A stretch of DNA of 41,763 bases from JAPXRI01 sp033813635 (GTDB lineage Bacteria > Bacillota > Clostridia > Oscillospirales > QAMX01). The position numbers and the translations under genes were made by a program. Numbering within the stretch: position 1 is the first letter of the stretch; each line of letters opens with the position of its first letter. The DNA is taken from the NCBI GenBank assembly GCA_033813635.1, contig JAPXRI010000026.1, forward strand, positions 1 through 41,763. The letters are read 5' to 3'. Shown here piece by piece: positions 28,103 to 37,388 of this stretch. The notes under the pieces are model-generated. The model did no database searches. It was given only the letters and a program-made list of their open reading frames with translations, and had not been told where the DNA came from.

Positions 28103-29860
28103 ATGAAAAGGACATTATGCATTCTGATGGCGCTTGTTATGGCCTTCGGACTCGTATTTGTCGGCGGCTGCAGCAAAACCGCAGACGAGATGACCGTTTG
28201 CATCGGCCCGTACCCCGACACGATCGACCCGGCTCTTAACAGCTCGGTGGACGGCGCCACCTATATTGTACACGCCTTCTCGGGCTTGGTAGGTTATAGG
28301 CAGGGCGCGGACGGAAAACTTGAGCTTTTTGCCGACTGCGCAAAAGAGCTCCCGACGCCGACTAAACTCGACGACGGCAAGGTATCGTATGTCTTCGAAC
28401 TCAGAGACGATCTTAAGTGGAGCGACGGCAACCCCCTGACCGCGCAGGATTTCGTCTACGCCTGGAACAGAGCCGTCAATCCCGACACTGGCTCCGACTA
28501 CGCCTACATGTTCGACATTATTGACGGGTACGACGCGGTTACAGCCAAAACCGAGGGTGCCGCTCTGAACGTCACGGCTTCCGATGACGGGAAAAAGCTG
28601 ACCGTTGTCTGCACCGTCGAAGTTCCCTATTTCTTTGAACTCTGCGCCTTCCCGACTTACATGCCTGTCAAACAGTCCGTTGTTGACGGCAACGAGAGCT
28701 GGGCCACGGCCGCCGAGACCTATATCGGCAACGGTCCGTACAAGGTCACAGAGTTTACCCAGGGCCAGATGGTCATGGAGAAGAACGAGAATTACTACAA
28801 CGCGAGCGCTGTTAAGACAAACAAAATTATCTTCGCCTTTAACGACGACGACAGCTCGCTCCTCGCCAACTACAAGAACGGCTCCTACAAGTTCATCGAC
28901 TCCGTCCCGAACGACGAGATCGATACTCTGAAGGTTAACTATCCGGACGAGTTCTTCGTAGAAGGCCAGCTCGGAACCTATTATGTCTGCTTCAATATCA
29001 ACGACGAGGCCCTTTCTCAGTTCTCCAAGGAGGAAGCGGTTAAGATCAGAAAAGCGATGTCTCTGCTTATCGACCGTAACTACATCGTTGAGAACATCGG
29101 CAAAACAGGACAGGTCCCGGCCAACGGCTTTGTCGCGATGGGCATGACCGAACCCGACGGCACCGAATACATCAAGCGCAACGGCACGAAGAGGGACGGC
29201 AACGGCTACTACAGCGTCTCTAAGGACGACTACGCAGCCAACTGCGATGAGGCGATTAACCTGCTGAAAGAGGTCGCCCAGTCTTCCGGCAAGTTCACCG
29301 TAGGCAGCGACGGTAAGCTCTCCGGCTTCCCGACACTCACCTATATCTACAACACCGGAACCGGCCACCAGGCGATCGCCGAGTATCTGCAGGCGCTCTA
29401 CGCGAAATACGGCGTAACCGTCAAAGTTACGGAGCAGGAGTGGGGCACCTTCCTCAACACCCGTAAGAACGGCGATTACTCCTTTGCGAGAAACGGCTGG
29501 CTTGCCGACTACAACGACCCGATCACCTTCCTCGACATGTGGACGACCGACAGCGGCAACAACGACTGCCAGTTCGGCAGAGACGCCCACAAGACCTATG
29601 CCGCGTACAGCTACGACGGCAAGACCGGCTTGACCTGGTCGGAGTCCTACGATGTCATCATCGGCAAGATCAAGTCCTCAAGCGATCAGACCGAACGCTT
29701 CAAGCTTATGCATGAAGCTGAAGACCTGCTGATGAGCACCGGCTGCATCTGCCCGATCTACTACTACACCGATCTCTATATGGTCAACCCGAAGATCGAC
29801 GGCTTCTTCTCCAACCCGCTCGGCTACAAGTACTTCATGTACGCCACCTTAAAGGGCTAA
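28103..29860 (+). CDS. oppA: Peptide-binding lipoprotein OppA (solute-binding protein family 5)
   Basis: A 585-aa extracytoplasmic receptor of the peptide importer. The signal peptide ends in the lipobox VGGC, with C23 as the lipid anchor. The mature part has family 5 segments: PDTIDPALNSSVDGATYIVHAFSGLV, then FELRDDLKWSDGNPLTAQDFVYAWNRAVNP (the SBP_bac_5 signature at about 105-130), and YIGNGPYKVTEF. The ATG at 28103 has GGAGG 7 bases before it; the in-frame ATG 33 bases upstream lacks one. Last gene of the opp cluster, just before a strong terminator. Confidence 0.95.
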   Translation: MKRTLCILMALVMAFGLVFVGGCSKTADEMTVCIGPYPDTIDPALNSSVDGATYIVHAFSGLVGYRQGADGKLELFADCAKELPTPTKLDDGKVSYVFELRDDLKWSDGNPLTAQDFVYAWNRAVNPDTGSDYAYMFDIIDGYDAVTAKTEGAALNVTASDDGKKLTVVCTVEVPYFFELCAFPTYMPVKQSVVDGNESWATAAETYIGNGPYKVTEFTQGQMVMEKNENYYNASAVKTNKIIFAFNDDDSSLLANYKNGSYKFIDSVPNDEIDTLKVNYPDEFFVEGQLGTYYVCFNINDEALSQFSKEEAVKIRKAMSLLIDRNYIVENIGKTGQVPANGFVAMGMTEPDGTEYIKRNGTKRDGNGYYSVSKDDYAANCDEAINLLKEVAQSSGKFTVGSDGKLSGFPTLTYIYNTGTGHQAIAEYLQALYAKYGVTVKVTEQEWGTFLNTRKNGDYSFARNGWLADYNDPITFLDMWTTDSGNNDCQFGRDAHKTYAAYSYDGKTGLTWSESYDVIIGKIKSSSDQTERFKLMHEAEDLLMSTGCICPIYYYTDLYMVNPKIDGFFSNPLGYKYFMYATLKG

Positions 29861-29867
29861 TAAACCA

Positions 29868-29906
29868 TGAAAAAAGAGCATCCTCAAGCGAGGATGCTCT
29901 TTCTTC
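29868..29906 (+). terminator. Bidirectional terminator between oppA and the creatininase gene
   Basis: AAGAGCATCCTC (29874-29885), loop AAGC, GAGGATGCTCTT (29890-29901), followed by T-rich sequence on the plus strand and six T residues on the minus strand. It serves two convergent operons. Confidence 0.92.
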
Positions 29907-29950
29907 GTACCGGAGTACAGTTCCGGCAACATCGGCTTTTACCGGCGCAA

Positions 29951-30781
29951 TTATCCGCGCCATTTCCCGGTTTCTATACAGTGCTCTCCCCGGTAAAGAT
30001 CCGGGTTTTCAAGTCTGTGTTTTGTCTCCGCTATCGCGATTTCCGCGGCTTCCTCCATGATTCTATACCCGAACTCCGCGTCCGCGTCCTGGGGCAGACG
30101 TCCCTTGTTCGGCACTATCCCGATCAGCGGCTCCCCCTTCGGCGGGAGCTTTCCGAGGTCAACCCGATCGGGGTAGAGGCTCAGCATATGGCTGGTTTCC
30201 CAGTACGCCGCGTGGTCGCCCGCGTAGTCGTATTTATCGCTGATCAGCGTGTAGTCCACAAATGACCAGCTGATCATCCTGTTCCCCCGCGCGCCGAATT
30301 CCGCCGCGGCTCTCCGCGCCTGCGGTTCAAGCGGATAATGTCCCGTGACCAAAACGCATACCTTAAAGCCCAGGCTCTGAAGCTGGTATTGGATATGCAA
30401 AAGCAGGTTGCGGTAATTCTGCAGCTGCTCTTCCTTTGATGTGGGAAATTTGTCGTCGTCGAAATTTGAGAGGGGCAGATGCATCTCGTTTGCGATCAGG
30501 TCGTTTCTTTGCTGCGGCAGCGTTTCTATGATCTCGCCTCCGACGCGTGCGTCGCCGAAATAGACCGGCGGCATCACAAGCCCTCCGCCCATCCGCGCGG
30601 CAATGACGCATATCCCCTCCGCCTGGAGCGTATCCGACCCGAGAGGATTCTGGCAGCCGTGCCACTCGATCGTCCCGAGCGGCACCCAGGCGACCGGAAA
30701 AGCTTCGCGCCTCACCACCGCCTCGTCCGGCCTCAGCATATGGTACCTGACTTCGGTTTTATACTCGTTCCAGTAATTCAT
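29951..30781 (-). CDS. Creatininase family protein
   Basis: A 276-aa protein of the creatininase/creatinine amidohydrolase fold, which includes metal-dependent amidases such as MftE. The first metal motif reads GTIEWHG, then D50 in PLGSD, giving E39, H41 and D50. The later GHxGN-type motif is altered to VTGHYPLE (H148), and the last ligand is probably in GDHAAYWETS (E195). The substrate loop is thus divergent, and true creatininase activity is unlikely; it may cleave another cyclic amide or lactam, or have a different role. It lies 24 bases after the DUF4838 gene, last in its operon. Confidence 0.82.
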   Translation of the reverse strand: MNYWNEYKTEVRYHMLRPDEAVVRREAFPVAWVPLGTIEWHGCQNPLGSDTLQAEGICVIAARMGGGLVMPPVYFGDARVGGEIIETLPQQRNDLIANEMHLPLSNFDDDKFPTSKEEQLQNYRNLLLHIQYQLQSLGFKVCVLVTGHYPLEPQARRAAAEFGARGNRMISWSFVDYTLISDKYDYAGDHAAYWETSHMLSLYPDRVDLGKLPPKGEPLIGIVPNKGRLPQDADAEFGYRIMEEAAEIAIAETKHRLENPDLYRGEHCIETGKWRG

Positions 30782-30805
30782 TCAAACCCTTCTTTCTCAT
30801 ATCAA

Positions 30806-32551
30806 TTACGGATGCATATCCGATTTTACCCGCAGATAATCGCAGAGCTCCTTTACCGTCATCGTCGGCGCGCAGCCCATTATCTCGTAGCCGAATTCCT
30901 CGCAGCGCTTTTCAAACATGTCGATCAGTTCCGCACGCCCCGGCTCGCCCACCTGGAGCTTCGTAATCTCGAGCAGCAAGAGCCACATCCTCGCGCGCTT
31001 TATCCTCTCAAGAATCTCGTCGTTCTCAGCCATCAGCTCCGCCTCTTCAAAGAGCCTTTTGCACTTTACAACCAGATTGTCGTCTTTCTTCGTGAATTCC
31101 TGACTCGCGGCCATCGCAAAAAACAGATGCCCACCGCAATCCAGCGCGCTGCGCAGAATCGCGTCGAAAATCTCCTTCATCTTGTACGCCGCCAGCCCGT
31201 AATAGGCGCATAAAAACTCGGCCTCATGCCGCTTGGCATCGCAGTACGGGTCCCACATCAGCTTCGCCATCAGATACGCCTTCAGCTCGGCGCAGTATCC
31301 CCCGCCGCCCTTTCCGTCACTGCCCTCGTGGAAAACGCCCTTGACGTTGTTTTCCACAAAGAAGCGCATGTTCGGCGCGAACACCTGCAGCGTCGGGTGC
31401 GGATAGAGGTAGAGATGAAAATTAGCCGAATAGTCCCAGATATACAACCTTTCGCAGATTTTCTTCCACTCCGCGAGATCCACCGCAAACGGGTTGCCGG
31501 AGGGGCTTTTGTTGTCGTTGATAGTTACATGGCACTCGCTCACCGGGTGCAGCTCGCAGCACTCGATGCTGCACAGCCTGACCACCACGTTTTTACGAGG
31601 CTTCACATGCTTCGGAGCCTTCCTCGTGTACTGATACGCCAGCGTGTCGATCAGAACGTCGGGGTATTCCTTTTCGATCGCCTCCGCCACGGCGTTGACA
31701 AAGCGCAGAAGCGACCCGGCGTGGCTCTCCTCCTCTTCGTCCACCGCCGCGCAGGCCGGACAGGTGCAGTAGTTGCCCCAGTCGTTCTGCGACACGGAAA
31801 AGATTTTGCAATCCGGGCGCTTGCTTATCCACTCCCTGACTTTTTCGACCGTGAGCCGGAGCACCTCGGGATTTGTCAGACAGAGCTGGCTATGCTCCGT
31901 CACCCGTTGGCCGTCTATCATTGAAAAGTACTCCGGATGGGTTTTGGCGTACTCCTTTGGCGGGATGATCGAGCTGAACGTGTGCACGAACGCGCCGTAC
32001 CGCACATGCCCGCCGTGCTCCTCGTCGATCGGGACGGAGGAACCGTTGCACTTGTTGCGGACGCTCCACTCCTGCCCGCCCGAAGTCACCTCGTAGAAAT
32101 ACGGCTCGCGGTATTCAAGCGCCGGTTTTTCAAAGCGCGAGATTTCGGGAATCAGAATGTCGCTCTTTTTCGGTATGCGGGACAGCTTCGGAGTAAACCA
32201 GCGGCAGCCGGTATAGTCCTCCAGGAAGGTGTAGACCCCGTAGAGCGTCCCGCGCAGCCTGCCGCCGGCGATAACGAGCTTTTCACCGTCCGCTTTGATT
32301 ATAAACCCCTCGTCCCCGCATTGGTCAAGGCTCACCTTGCCGTACGCCACGCACTCCCTCGCCGTATACCCGATCAGAACCTCGTGTTTTTCCTCCGGTG
32401 CCGTATCCTCGGCGACCGGCAACTCCGCCCCGGTTATCTGCTTGATAAACGAGACAAACTCCTTCGCCGCCAGCCTTTCCGACGGCGACGCCTGCGCGGA
32501 GACAACCACTTTGTAATCCGATTTTCCGTTCTCAACCAACCTTGTCAGCAT
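30806..32551 (-). CDS. DUF4838 domain protein (glycosidase-like)
   Basis: A 581-aa protein with an N-terminal alpha-glucuronidase/GH20-like alpha-beta domain (about 1-120: SERLAAKEFVSFIKQITGAELPV, then GRLRGTLYGVYTFLEDYTGCRWFTP). It is followed by the DUF4838 barrel, with FSVSQNDWGNYCTCPACAAVDEEEESHAG at about 253-280 and a Cys/His-rich stretch. DUF4838 proteins are common in gut and soil glycan-using bacteria. No activity is assigned here, though they look like glycoside hydrolases. No signal peptide is seen. It is co-transcribed with the damaged GH32-like gene and the creatininase-like gene. Confidence 0.85.
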   Translation of the reverse strand: MLTRLVENGKSDYKVVVSAQASPSERLAAKEFVSFIKQITGAELPVAEDTAPEEKHEVLIGYTARECVAYGKVSLDQCGDEGFIIKADGEKLVIAGGRLRGTLYGVYTFLEDYTGCRWFTPKLSRIPKKSDILIPEISRFEKPALEYREPYFYEVTSGGQEWSVRNKCNGSSVPIDEEHGGHVRYGAFVHTFSSIIPPKEYAKTHPEYFSMIDGQRVTEHSQLCLTNPEVLRLTVEKVREWISKRPDCKIFSVSQNDWGNYCTCPACAAVDEEEESHAGSLLRFVNAVAEAIEKEYPDVLIDTLAYQYTRKAPKHVKPRKNVVVRLCSIECCELHPVSECHVTINDNKSPSGNPFAVDLAEWKKICERLYIWDYSANFHLYLYPHPTLQVFAPNMRFFVENNVKGVFHEGSDGKGGGGYCAELKAYLMAKLMWDPYCDAKRHEAEFLCAYYGLAAYKMKEIFDAILRSALDCGGHLFFAMAASQEFTKKDDNLVVKCKRLFEEAELMAENDEILERIKRARMWLLLLEITKLQVGEPGRAELIDMFEKRCEEFGYEIMGCAPTMTVKELCDYLRVKSDMHP

Positions 32552-32610
32552 ATTAATCTCCTTTTCTGCCGCGAAGCGGCGATATAATCAGTTAAGGCGT
32601 ATCCCCCAGA

Positions 32611-33655
32611 TTATTTGGTATAAATGTATGCTTTCGTTACCTCGGCTTTCCCGCCGGTTACGCTAAAGCCGACGTTCTCGCCGTTGATCTCGTACATCCT
32701 CGCGCTGAACGCGGTCTCGCCGTTGATGTAAGCCGTCATCACCGTACCGTCGACGAATATTTCAAACGAGATCCGGCCGTCCCGTTTCGGTCTGACGATT
32801 CTCTCCAGCTCCGGCATAAAAGACTGGTAGCTGTATTCGTGCGGTCTCGCCGAACAGAAAGCGGCGCTTGCCGTCGCCTGCGGTTTTGGCTGCGTAGAGT
32901 CCCCGGGTATCGAACACCGGGTTCCGCGGCGTCTCCCACGGCCCGTAGGGATTTTTGCCAACCCTGTACTGCGTCCTGAAATCGCCGGTAAACTCCGAGA
33001 ATACGTGGTAATATCGGTCTCCCATTTTAAAATAGTCCGGGCATTCGTGGGTAAAGTAGAGCCCGGGCGCGTAAAACGGCTCGTAAACACGCCAGTTTTT
33101 CAGGTCCTTCGAGCCGGACAGCGCGGTAACTCCCCTTCTCCGGCTCGGACCGTCCTTTACGCGGGCGGCTGTCAGCATGCGGTATTCGCCCGCTTCGTCG
33201 TCCCAGAAGACAAACGGATCCCGCCAGTCGTGTGGCTCGTACCTGTCCGAAGGCGCGAAAAACTTCTCCTCCGGCCTTTTTTCCCAGTGGATAAGGTCGT
33301 CCGACACCGCGTGCATCACGGCCTGCTGCGGAACTCCCTTATCAACCAGATAATAGTTGTGTCCGGTATAAAAGATGTGGTATTGATACCCGGTCTTTTC
33401 CTTGTCCGCCTCCAAAACACAGCCCGTGAACACAAAAAGGTCCTGCTCGTCCTTTGTCCCACGGGGAAGAACCTCGCCGTACTCCTTAAAATGTACAAAA
33501 TCCCGCGTCGTGATCAGATACCACGGCGTGCCTTCGCCGTACTTTTCCGTGTCCCTGTAGTCATGCAGGTAAAAAAGATAATAAGTGCCGTCCTTGTAAA
33601 ACGGTATGAAATCCGCGGCATACCCGTTTTCGGGCTTGTAAAACAGTGTTTTCAT
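32611..33655 (-). pseudogene. GH32-like glycoside hydrolase, frameshifted and probably internally deleted
   Basis: The first frame (33655 to about 32850) encodes a five-bladed beta-propeller start: NGYAADFIPFYKDGTYYLFYLHDYRD, a DWRDPFVF motif with the family's RDP triad, and FTHECPDYFK with the EC-type acid motif. It reaches GDGKRRFLFG at about 32850, and what follows in that frame is unrelated and stops at 32762. The normal C-terminal sandwich end, ELERIVRPKRDGRISFEIF to the stop at 32611, continues in another frame. Relatives usually have a longer stretch after RFLFG, so a deletion of some tens of codons plus a frame change is inferred. An assembly error is possible but would not explain the missing part. 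Confidence 0.75.
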
Positions 33656-33673
33656 TCTTTTCTCGTCTCTATG

Positions 33674-35083
33674 TCAGCAGGCTTTACCCGTAAGCCGGGA
33701 GGCCTCCGGGACAAGCCTGTCTTCCATCTCGAAAAACACCTTAAGCTTTCCATCCGCGACCGTGATATGTATGGTCTCCGTGTGCGGGCTATTCAGATGC
33801 CGGCATAAAACCTTAAGCTCTCCACCCTCCGCCCGGCAGCAGGAGGCGACGCGGATCAGCTCCGCTTTTCCGGGGCTCATCAGGCCTAACAGCTTCGGTT
33901 TTCTGTACTTCGCCTCATAAGCTCCCTGCAGGAAAAAGCCGTTTCCGGCGGGTACGCGCTGCTGCCTCCTCCCGTCCCCCAGCAGCAGCGCGACCCCGTA
34001 GGGCTTTGTTGCGATCTGGAGCGAGGTCAGGCCTATCGGATTATCCTCCAGTCTGTAATAGCCCTCGAACGTTTTTAACTCGCCGTCGCGGGACGGCGGC
34101 AGCGCTTTGTAATCCGGTATGTCGGGCTTTTCCCCAACCACCGGTTCCGAATGGCTCCCTAAAAGCCGTAAAACGGCGTCGATCTCCTTTTGCATATCCC
34201 GCATGTTGCAAGCCAAAACGACCGCCACCGTCCCGCTCTCCGGGAATACCATGCAGAGCTGCCCGAAAGCCCCGTCCCCTCTGTAGCCTCCGCGGGCGTT
34301 GAGCCAGAACTGATAACCGTAGCCGCTCTGCCAGTCCTGCGATCCGTTCGCGCTGTTGTCGGAGTGAAAAGCCGTGGCCTCGCGGACCCATTTTTCCGAC
34401 AGGAGGCGCTCCCCGTTCCACACACCGCCGTTTAAGTAGAGGATTCCGAGCTTTAACACATCGTCGCAGGATACGTGCAGCCCGCACCCGCCCTCGTTGA
34501 CGCCTTCCGCACAGGTGTTCCAGTAAGCGTCCTCAATCCCGAGCGGGTTGAAAAGCTTCCGGTTGATATAGTCGAAAAGCCCGCAGCCTGTGACCCGCCT
34601 GATAATCTCCGCGAGCATGCAGCTTGCGCCCGTGTTGTAAACAAAGTGCGTGCCGGGCTCGTAGAGCACGGGCTGCGACAGAAAGGCCCTCGCCGCATCG
34701 TCGCTCTCGCAAATCAGCGGCATAACACAGGTCTCGTGTCCGGTATTCATCGAGAGCACATGGGATACGCGCATCGCCGCCAGATTATCGCTGACATTTT
34801 CCGGCAGCTTGTCGGGGAAAAGATCCACCACTCTGTCGTCGACGGATAAAAGCCCCTCGTCGCAGGCAAGCCCGACCGCCGTCGAGGCAAAGCTCTTGCT
34901 TAATGAGTAAATCTCCCTTTTGTCTCCGCAGGAATAGGGCGCCGGCGCGACGCGCAAAACGACCTCGCCGTCCCTATACACCTGAAGCGCGTGCACCTCG
35001 CACCCGTTTTCCCGGGTCTCCTTAAAAAACGCGTTCACCGCGGCTGCCGAGACCCTGTTTCCGATTGTCAATTCCCCGGACAT
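33674..35083 (-). CDS. Serine hydrolase, beta-lactamase (class C) fold
   Basis: A 469-aa serine hydrolase of the beta-lactamase/penicillin-binding family. The nucleophile motif is S60-LSK-63 in YSLSKSFAS; the second motif is in FVYNTGAS (Y149). About 110 C-terminal residues form an added domain like those of EstB-type esterases or D-aminopeptidases. No signal peptide is seen, so it is probably a cytoplasmic esterase or peptidase rather than a resistance beta-lactamase. The ATG follows GGGGAGG. First gene of the minus-strand operon; the next gene starts 18 bases after it. Confidence 0.87.
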   Translation of the reverse strand: MSGELTIGNRVSAAAVNAFFKETRENGCEVHALQVYRDGEVVLRVAPAPYSCGDKREIYSLSKSFASTAVGLACDEGLLSVDDRVVDLFPDKLPENVSDNLAAMRVSHVLSMNTGHETCVMPLICESDDAARAFLSQPVLYEPGTHFVYNTGASCMLAEIIRRVTGCGLFDYINRKLFNPLGIEDAYWNTCAEGVNEGGCGLHVSCDDVLKLGILYLNGGVWNGERLLSEKWVREATAFHSDNSANGSQDWQSGYGYQFWLNARGGYRGDGAFGQLCMVFPESGTVAVVLACNMRDMQKEIDAVLRLLGSHSEPVVGEKPDIPDYKALPPSRDGELKTFEGYYRLEDNPIGLTSLQIATKPYGVALLLGDGRRQQRVPAGNGFFLQGAYEAKYRKPKLLGLMSPGKAELIRVASCCRAEGGELKVLCRHLNSPHTETIHITVADGKLKVFFEMEDRLVPEASRLTGKAC

Positions 35084-35121
35084 AGCCCATCCTCCCCTGA
35101 ATCTTTTATTTTGCTACTGAC

Positions 35122-35150
35122 AGTATATCAGCATCGCTCACGGCTTTCAA
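35122..35150 (-). promoter_or_regulatory. Promoter of the beta-lactamase-to-creatininase operon
   Basis: TTGAAA (35150-35145), 17 bases, TATACT (35127-35122), about 40 bases before the serine hydrolase start. The same 148-base gap serves the divergent oxidoreductase, for which no clear promoter was found. Confidence 0.75.
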
Positions 35151-35231
35151 CAGCAATTATCCGGGCTTGGTATATTAAATCCGGAATGCGGAATTTTAAC
35201 ATCAGAATATATAAAAAAGGACGGATTTGCG

Positions 35232-37163
35232 ATGAACTACAAATGCCTTTTCACGCCGTGCAAAATCGGCAAAATGGAAGTTAAAAACAGGATTGTGATG
35301 TCCCCGATGGGCTTAAACGCCGCCCACCCGGACGGGAGGATCGACGACGACGAGATCCGCTACTTCGAAGCCCGCGCCCGGGGCGGAACCGGCCTGATCA
35401 TCATCGGCTGCCAGTTCCTGACCGAGGAGCTCGCGCAGGGCTCGCTGGAGGGCTATCTCGACAAGACCCACGTCATCCCCCAGCTGACAAACCTCTGCGA
35501 AAGCGTCCAGCGGTACGGCGCGAAGATATCCGCGCAGCTGAGCTGCGGGACCGGCAAAAACGCGTTCCCCAACATGTTCGGGGAGCCGCCGGTGTCGGCC
35601 TCGGCGATCCCCTCGATGTTCGACCCGAACGTGATCTGCCGCGCGCTGAGCGTCGATGAGATAAAAAAAATCATCAAGCAGTTCTTCTTCTCTGCCAAGC
35701 TCTTGAAAGACGCCGGCTTTGACGCGATCGAGGTGCACGCGCACGCGGGCTACCTGGTCGACCAGTTCATGTCCTCCGTGTGGAACAAGCGGAACGACGA
35801 GTACGGCGGCACGCTCGAAGGGCGCATGCGCTTTCCGGTGGAAATCGTCCGCTCGATTCGCAGTGCGATCGGGCCGGATATGCCGATTCTCTTCCGCATC
35901 GCCTGCAAGCACCTCTTCGACGGCGGCAGAACGCTTGAAGAGACCCTCCCGATGCTCAAGCTCCTCGAGGAAGCCGGCGTCGACGCGTTCGATGTGGATA
36001 TCGGCAGCTACGAAAACATCGAGTACATTTTCCCGCCCGCATACCTCGGAGACGCCTGCATGCAGGAAATCTGCCCGCAGGTCAAAAAAGCGGTCAACGT
36101 CCCGATTATGAACTCGGGCAATCACACGCCAGAGACCGCCGTCAGACTGATCGAGTCCGGCAACGCGGACTTTGTAATGTTCGGCCGCCCGCTGATCGCC
36201 GACCCCGACCTCGCGGGCAAGCTTGCCCGGGGCAAGCGGAGCGAGATACGCCCCTGCATCCGCTGCAACGAGGACTGCATCGGCAGAATCATCAACCGCT
36301 TGACAAAGATAAGCTGCTCGGTCAACCCTGCCGCCGGCTTCGAGGGTCGGTTTGAACCGATGAAAACGGACGAGCCGAAGAAAGTCGTCGTTGTCGGCGG
36401 CGGACCGGGCGGCATGGAGGCTGCGAGAACGGCGGCGCTCTCCGGCCATAAGGTGACGCTCTATGAAAAATCGGGCGCGCTCGGCGGACAGCTGAGGGTC
36501 GCCGCGACGCCGGATTTCAAAAGCCAGCTCCGCGAGCTCGTCGAGTGGTACAAAGGCGAGATGGAGAGGCTCGGCGTAGACGTCCGCCTGAACACCGAGA
36601 TCGACGACGCCTCGTCGGTTTTATCCCACGCCGACGCGGTCATCGTCGCCACCGGCGCGCTGTCTTTCTCCCCGCCGATTACGGGGATTGAAACCGCGGT
36701 GGACATTCTCGAGGCGCATAGAAAACCCTCCAGACTCAAGGGCGATAAAATTGTCTACTGCGGCGGCGGACTCTCAGCCTGTGACAGCGCCCTCGAGACC
36801 GCGATGAACGGCAAGAAGGTCTCGATCGTGGAAATGCAGGGCGAGGTCGCTTCAAACGACCATTTTATAAACAAGGCGGCGCTTCTCCCGATGCTCGCCA
36901 AGAACGGCGTCCAAATCTACACCGGCTGCACCGTGACCGAAATTCTGCCCAACGGCGTCCGCGCCGTGAAAAAGGACGGTTCCGAGGTCTTTATCGAGGC
37001 CGACACGGTGGTCTCCGCCTTCGGCATGCGCGCAAACGACAAAACCGCCCGCGCGATAGACGTAAAATATCATATGAAAACGCGGATTGTAGGCGACTGC
37101 GTCGGACCCGGCAAGGTCGGCGGCGCCGTCCGGAGCGGCTACTTCGCCGGGCTGTCCGTCTGA
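35232..37163 (+). CDS. NADH:flavin oxidoreductase/FAD-dependent reductase (Old Yellow Enzyme type)
   Basis: A 643-aa three-part reductase like 2,4-dienoyl-CoA reductase (FadH) and BaiCD/BaiH. Residues 1-330 are the FMN-binding TIM barrel with H169-A-H171 and the NDEYGG motif near 188. A [4Fe-4S] site follows at C342, C345, C349 and C362. The C-terminal half has an FAD Rossmann motif VVVGGGPGG (about 386-394) and an NAD(P) motif YCGGGLSACDSA (about 509-520). It reduces an activated C=C bond; the substrate is unknown, with enoates, steroids or sugar-derived enones possible. The ATG at 35232 follows AAAGGACGG. Confidence 0.93.
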   Translation: MNYKCLFTPCKIGKMEVKNRIVMSPMGLNAAHPDGRIDDDEIRYFEARARGGTGLIIIGCQFLTEELAQGSLEGYLDKTHVIPQLTNLCESVQRYGAKISAQLSCGTGKNAFPNMFGEPPVSASAIPSMFDPNVICRALSVDEIKKIIKQFFFSAKLLKDAGFDAIEVHAHAGYLVDQFMSSVWNKRNDEYGGTLEGRMRFPVEIVRSIRSAIGPDMPILFRIACKHLFDGGRTLEETLPMLKLLEEAGVDAFDVDIGSYENIEYIFPPAYLGDACMQEICPQVKKAVNVPIMNSGNHTPETAVRLIESGNADFVMFGRPLIADPDLAGKLARGKRSEIRPCIRCNEDCIGRIINRLTKISCSVNPAAGFEGRFEPMKTDEPKKVVVVGGGPGGMEAARTAALSGHKVTLYEKSGALGGQLRVAATPDFKSQLRELVEWYKGEMERLGVDVRLNTEIDDASSVLSHADAVIVATGALSFSPPITGIETAVDILEAHRKPSRLKGDKIVYCGGGLSACDSALETAMNGKKVSIVEMQGEVASNDHFINKAALLPMLAKNGVQIYTGCTVTEILPNGVRAVKKDGSEVFIEADTVVSAFGMRANDKTARAIDVKYHMKTRIVGDCVGPGKVGGAVRSGYFAGLSV

Positions 37164-37188
37164 GTTTCCGCGGCTTTTAACAAAATCC

Positions 37189-37231
37189 CGGCTCCGGCTG
37201 GGGGCTTACCGCCCTCCCCGGAGCCGTTTTT
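37189..37231 (+). terminator. Terminator after the oxidoreductase gene
   Basis: CGGCTCCGG (37189-37197) pairs with CCGGAGCCG (37218-37226), 20-base loop, then five T residues. Confidence 0.85.
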
Positions 37232-37281
37232 GATACGTTCCCGATTTCGCCATCGCCGCGTGAAATAACGGTTAATTTTTG

Positions 37282-37310
37282 TTGCGGAGCCTCGTCAGAT
37301 AAGTTATAAT
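37282..37310 (+). promoter_or_regulatory. Promoter of the beta-helix/propeller pair
   Basis: TTGCGG (37282-37287), 17 bases, perfect TATAAT (37305-37310), about 80 bases before the start codon. A GC-rich inverted repeat (GCCCGGAGGG and TCCGCCCGGAGG) lies in the leader. Confidence 0.6.
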
Positions 37311-37388
37311 AATCAGAAACAGATACCGCGGCGGAGATCCGGCTGCCCGGAGGGCTTGCCTCCGCCCGGAGGAAAGGGTGTCATAACA

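Noticed and set aside
28115..29590. A 491-codon minus-strand reading frame opposite oppA
   Set aside because: It is antisense to a clear oppA with lipobox and family motifs; it shows no recognisable domain and no ribosome binding site.
35313..36449. A 378-codon minus-strand reading frame opposite the oxidoreductase
   Set aside because: It is a shadow of a gene with all expected cofactor motifs.
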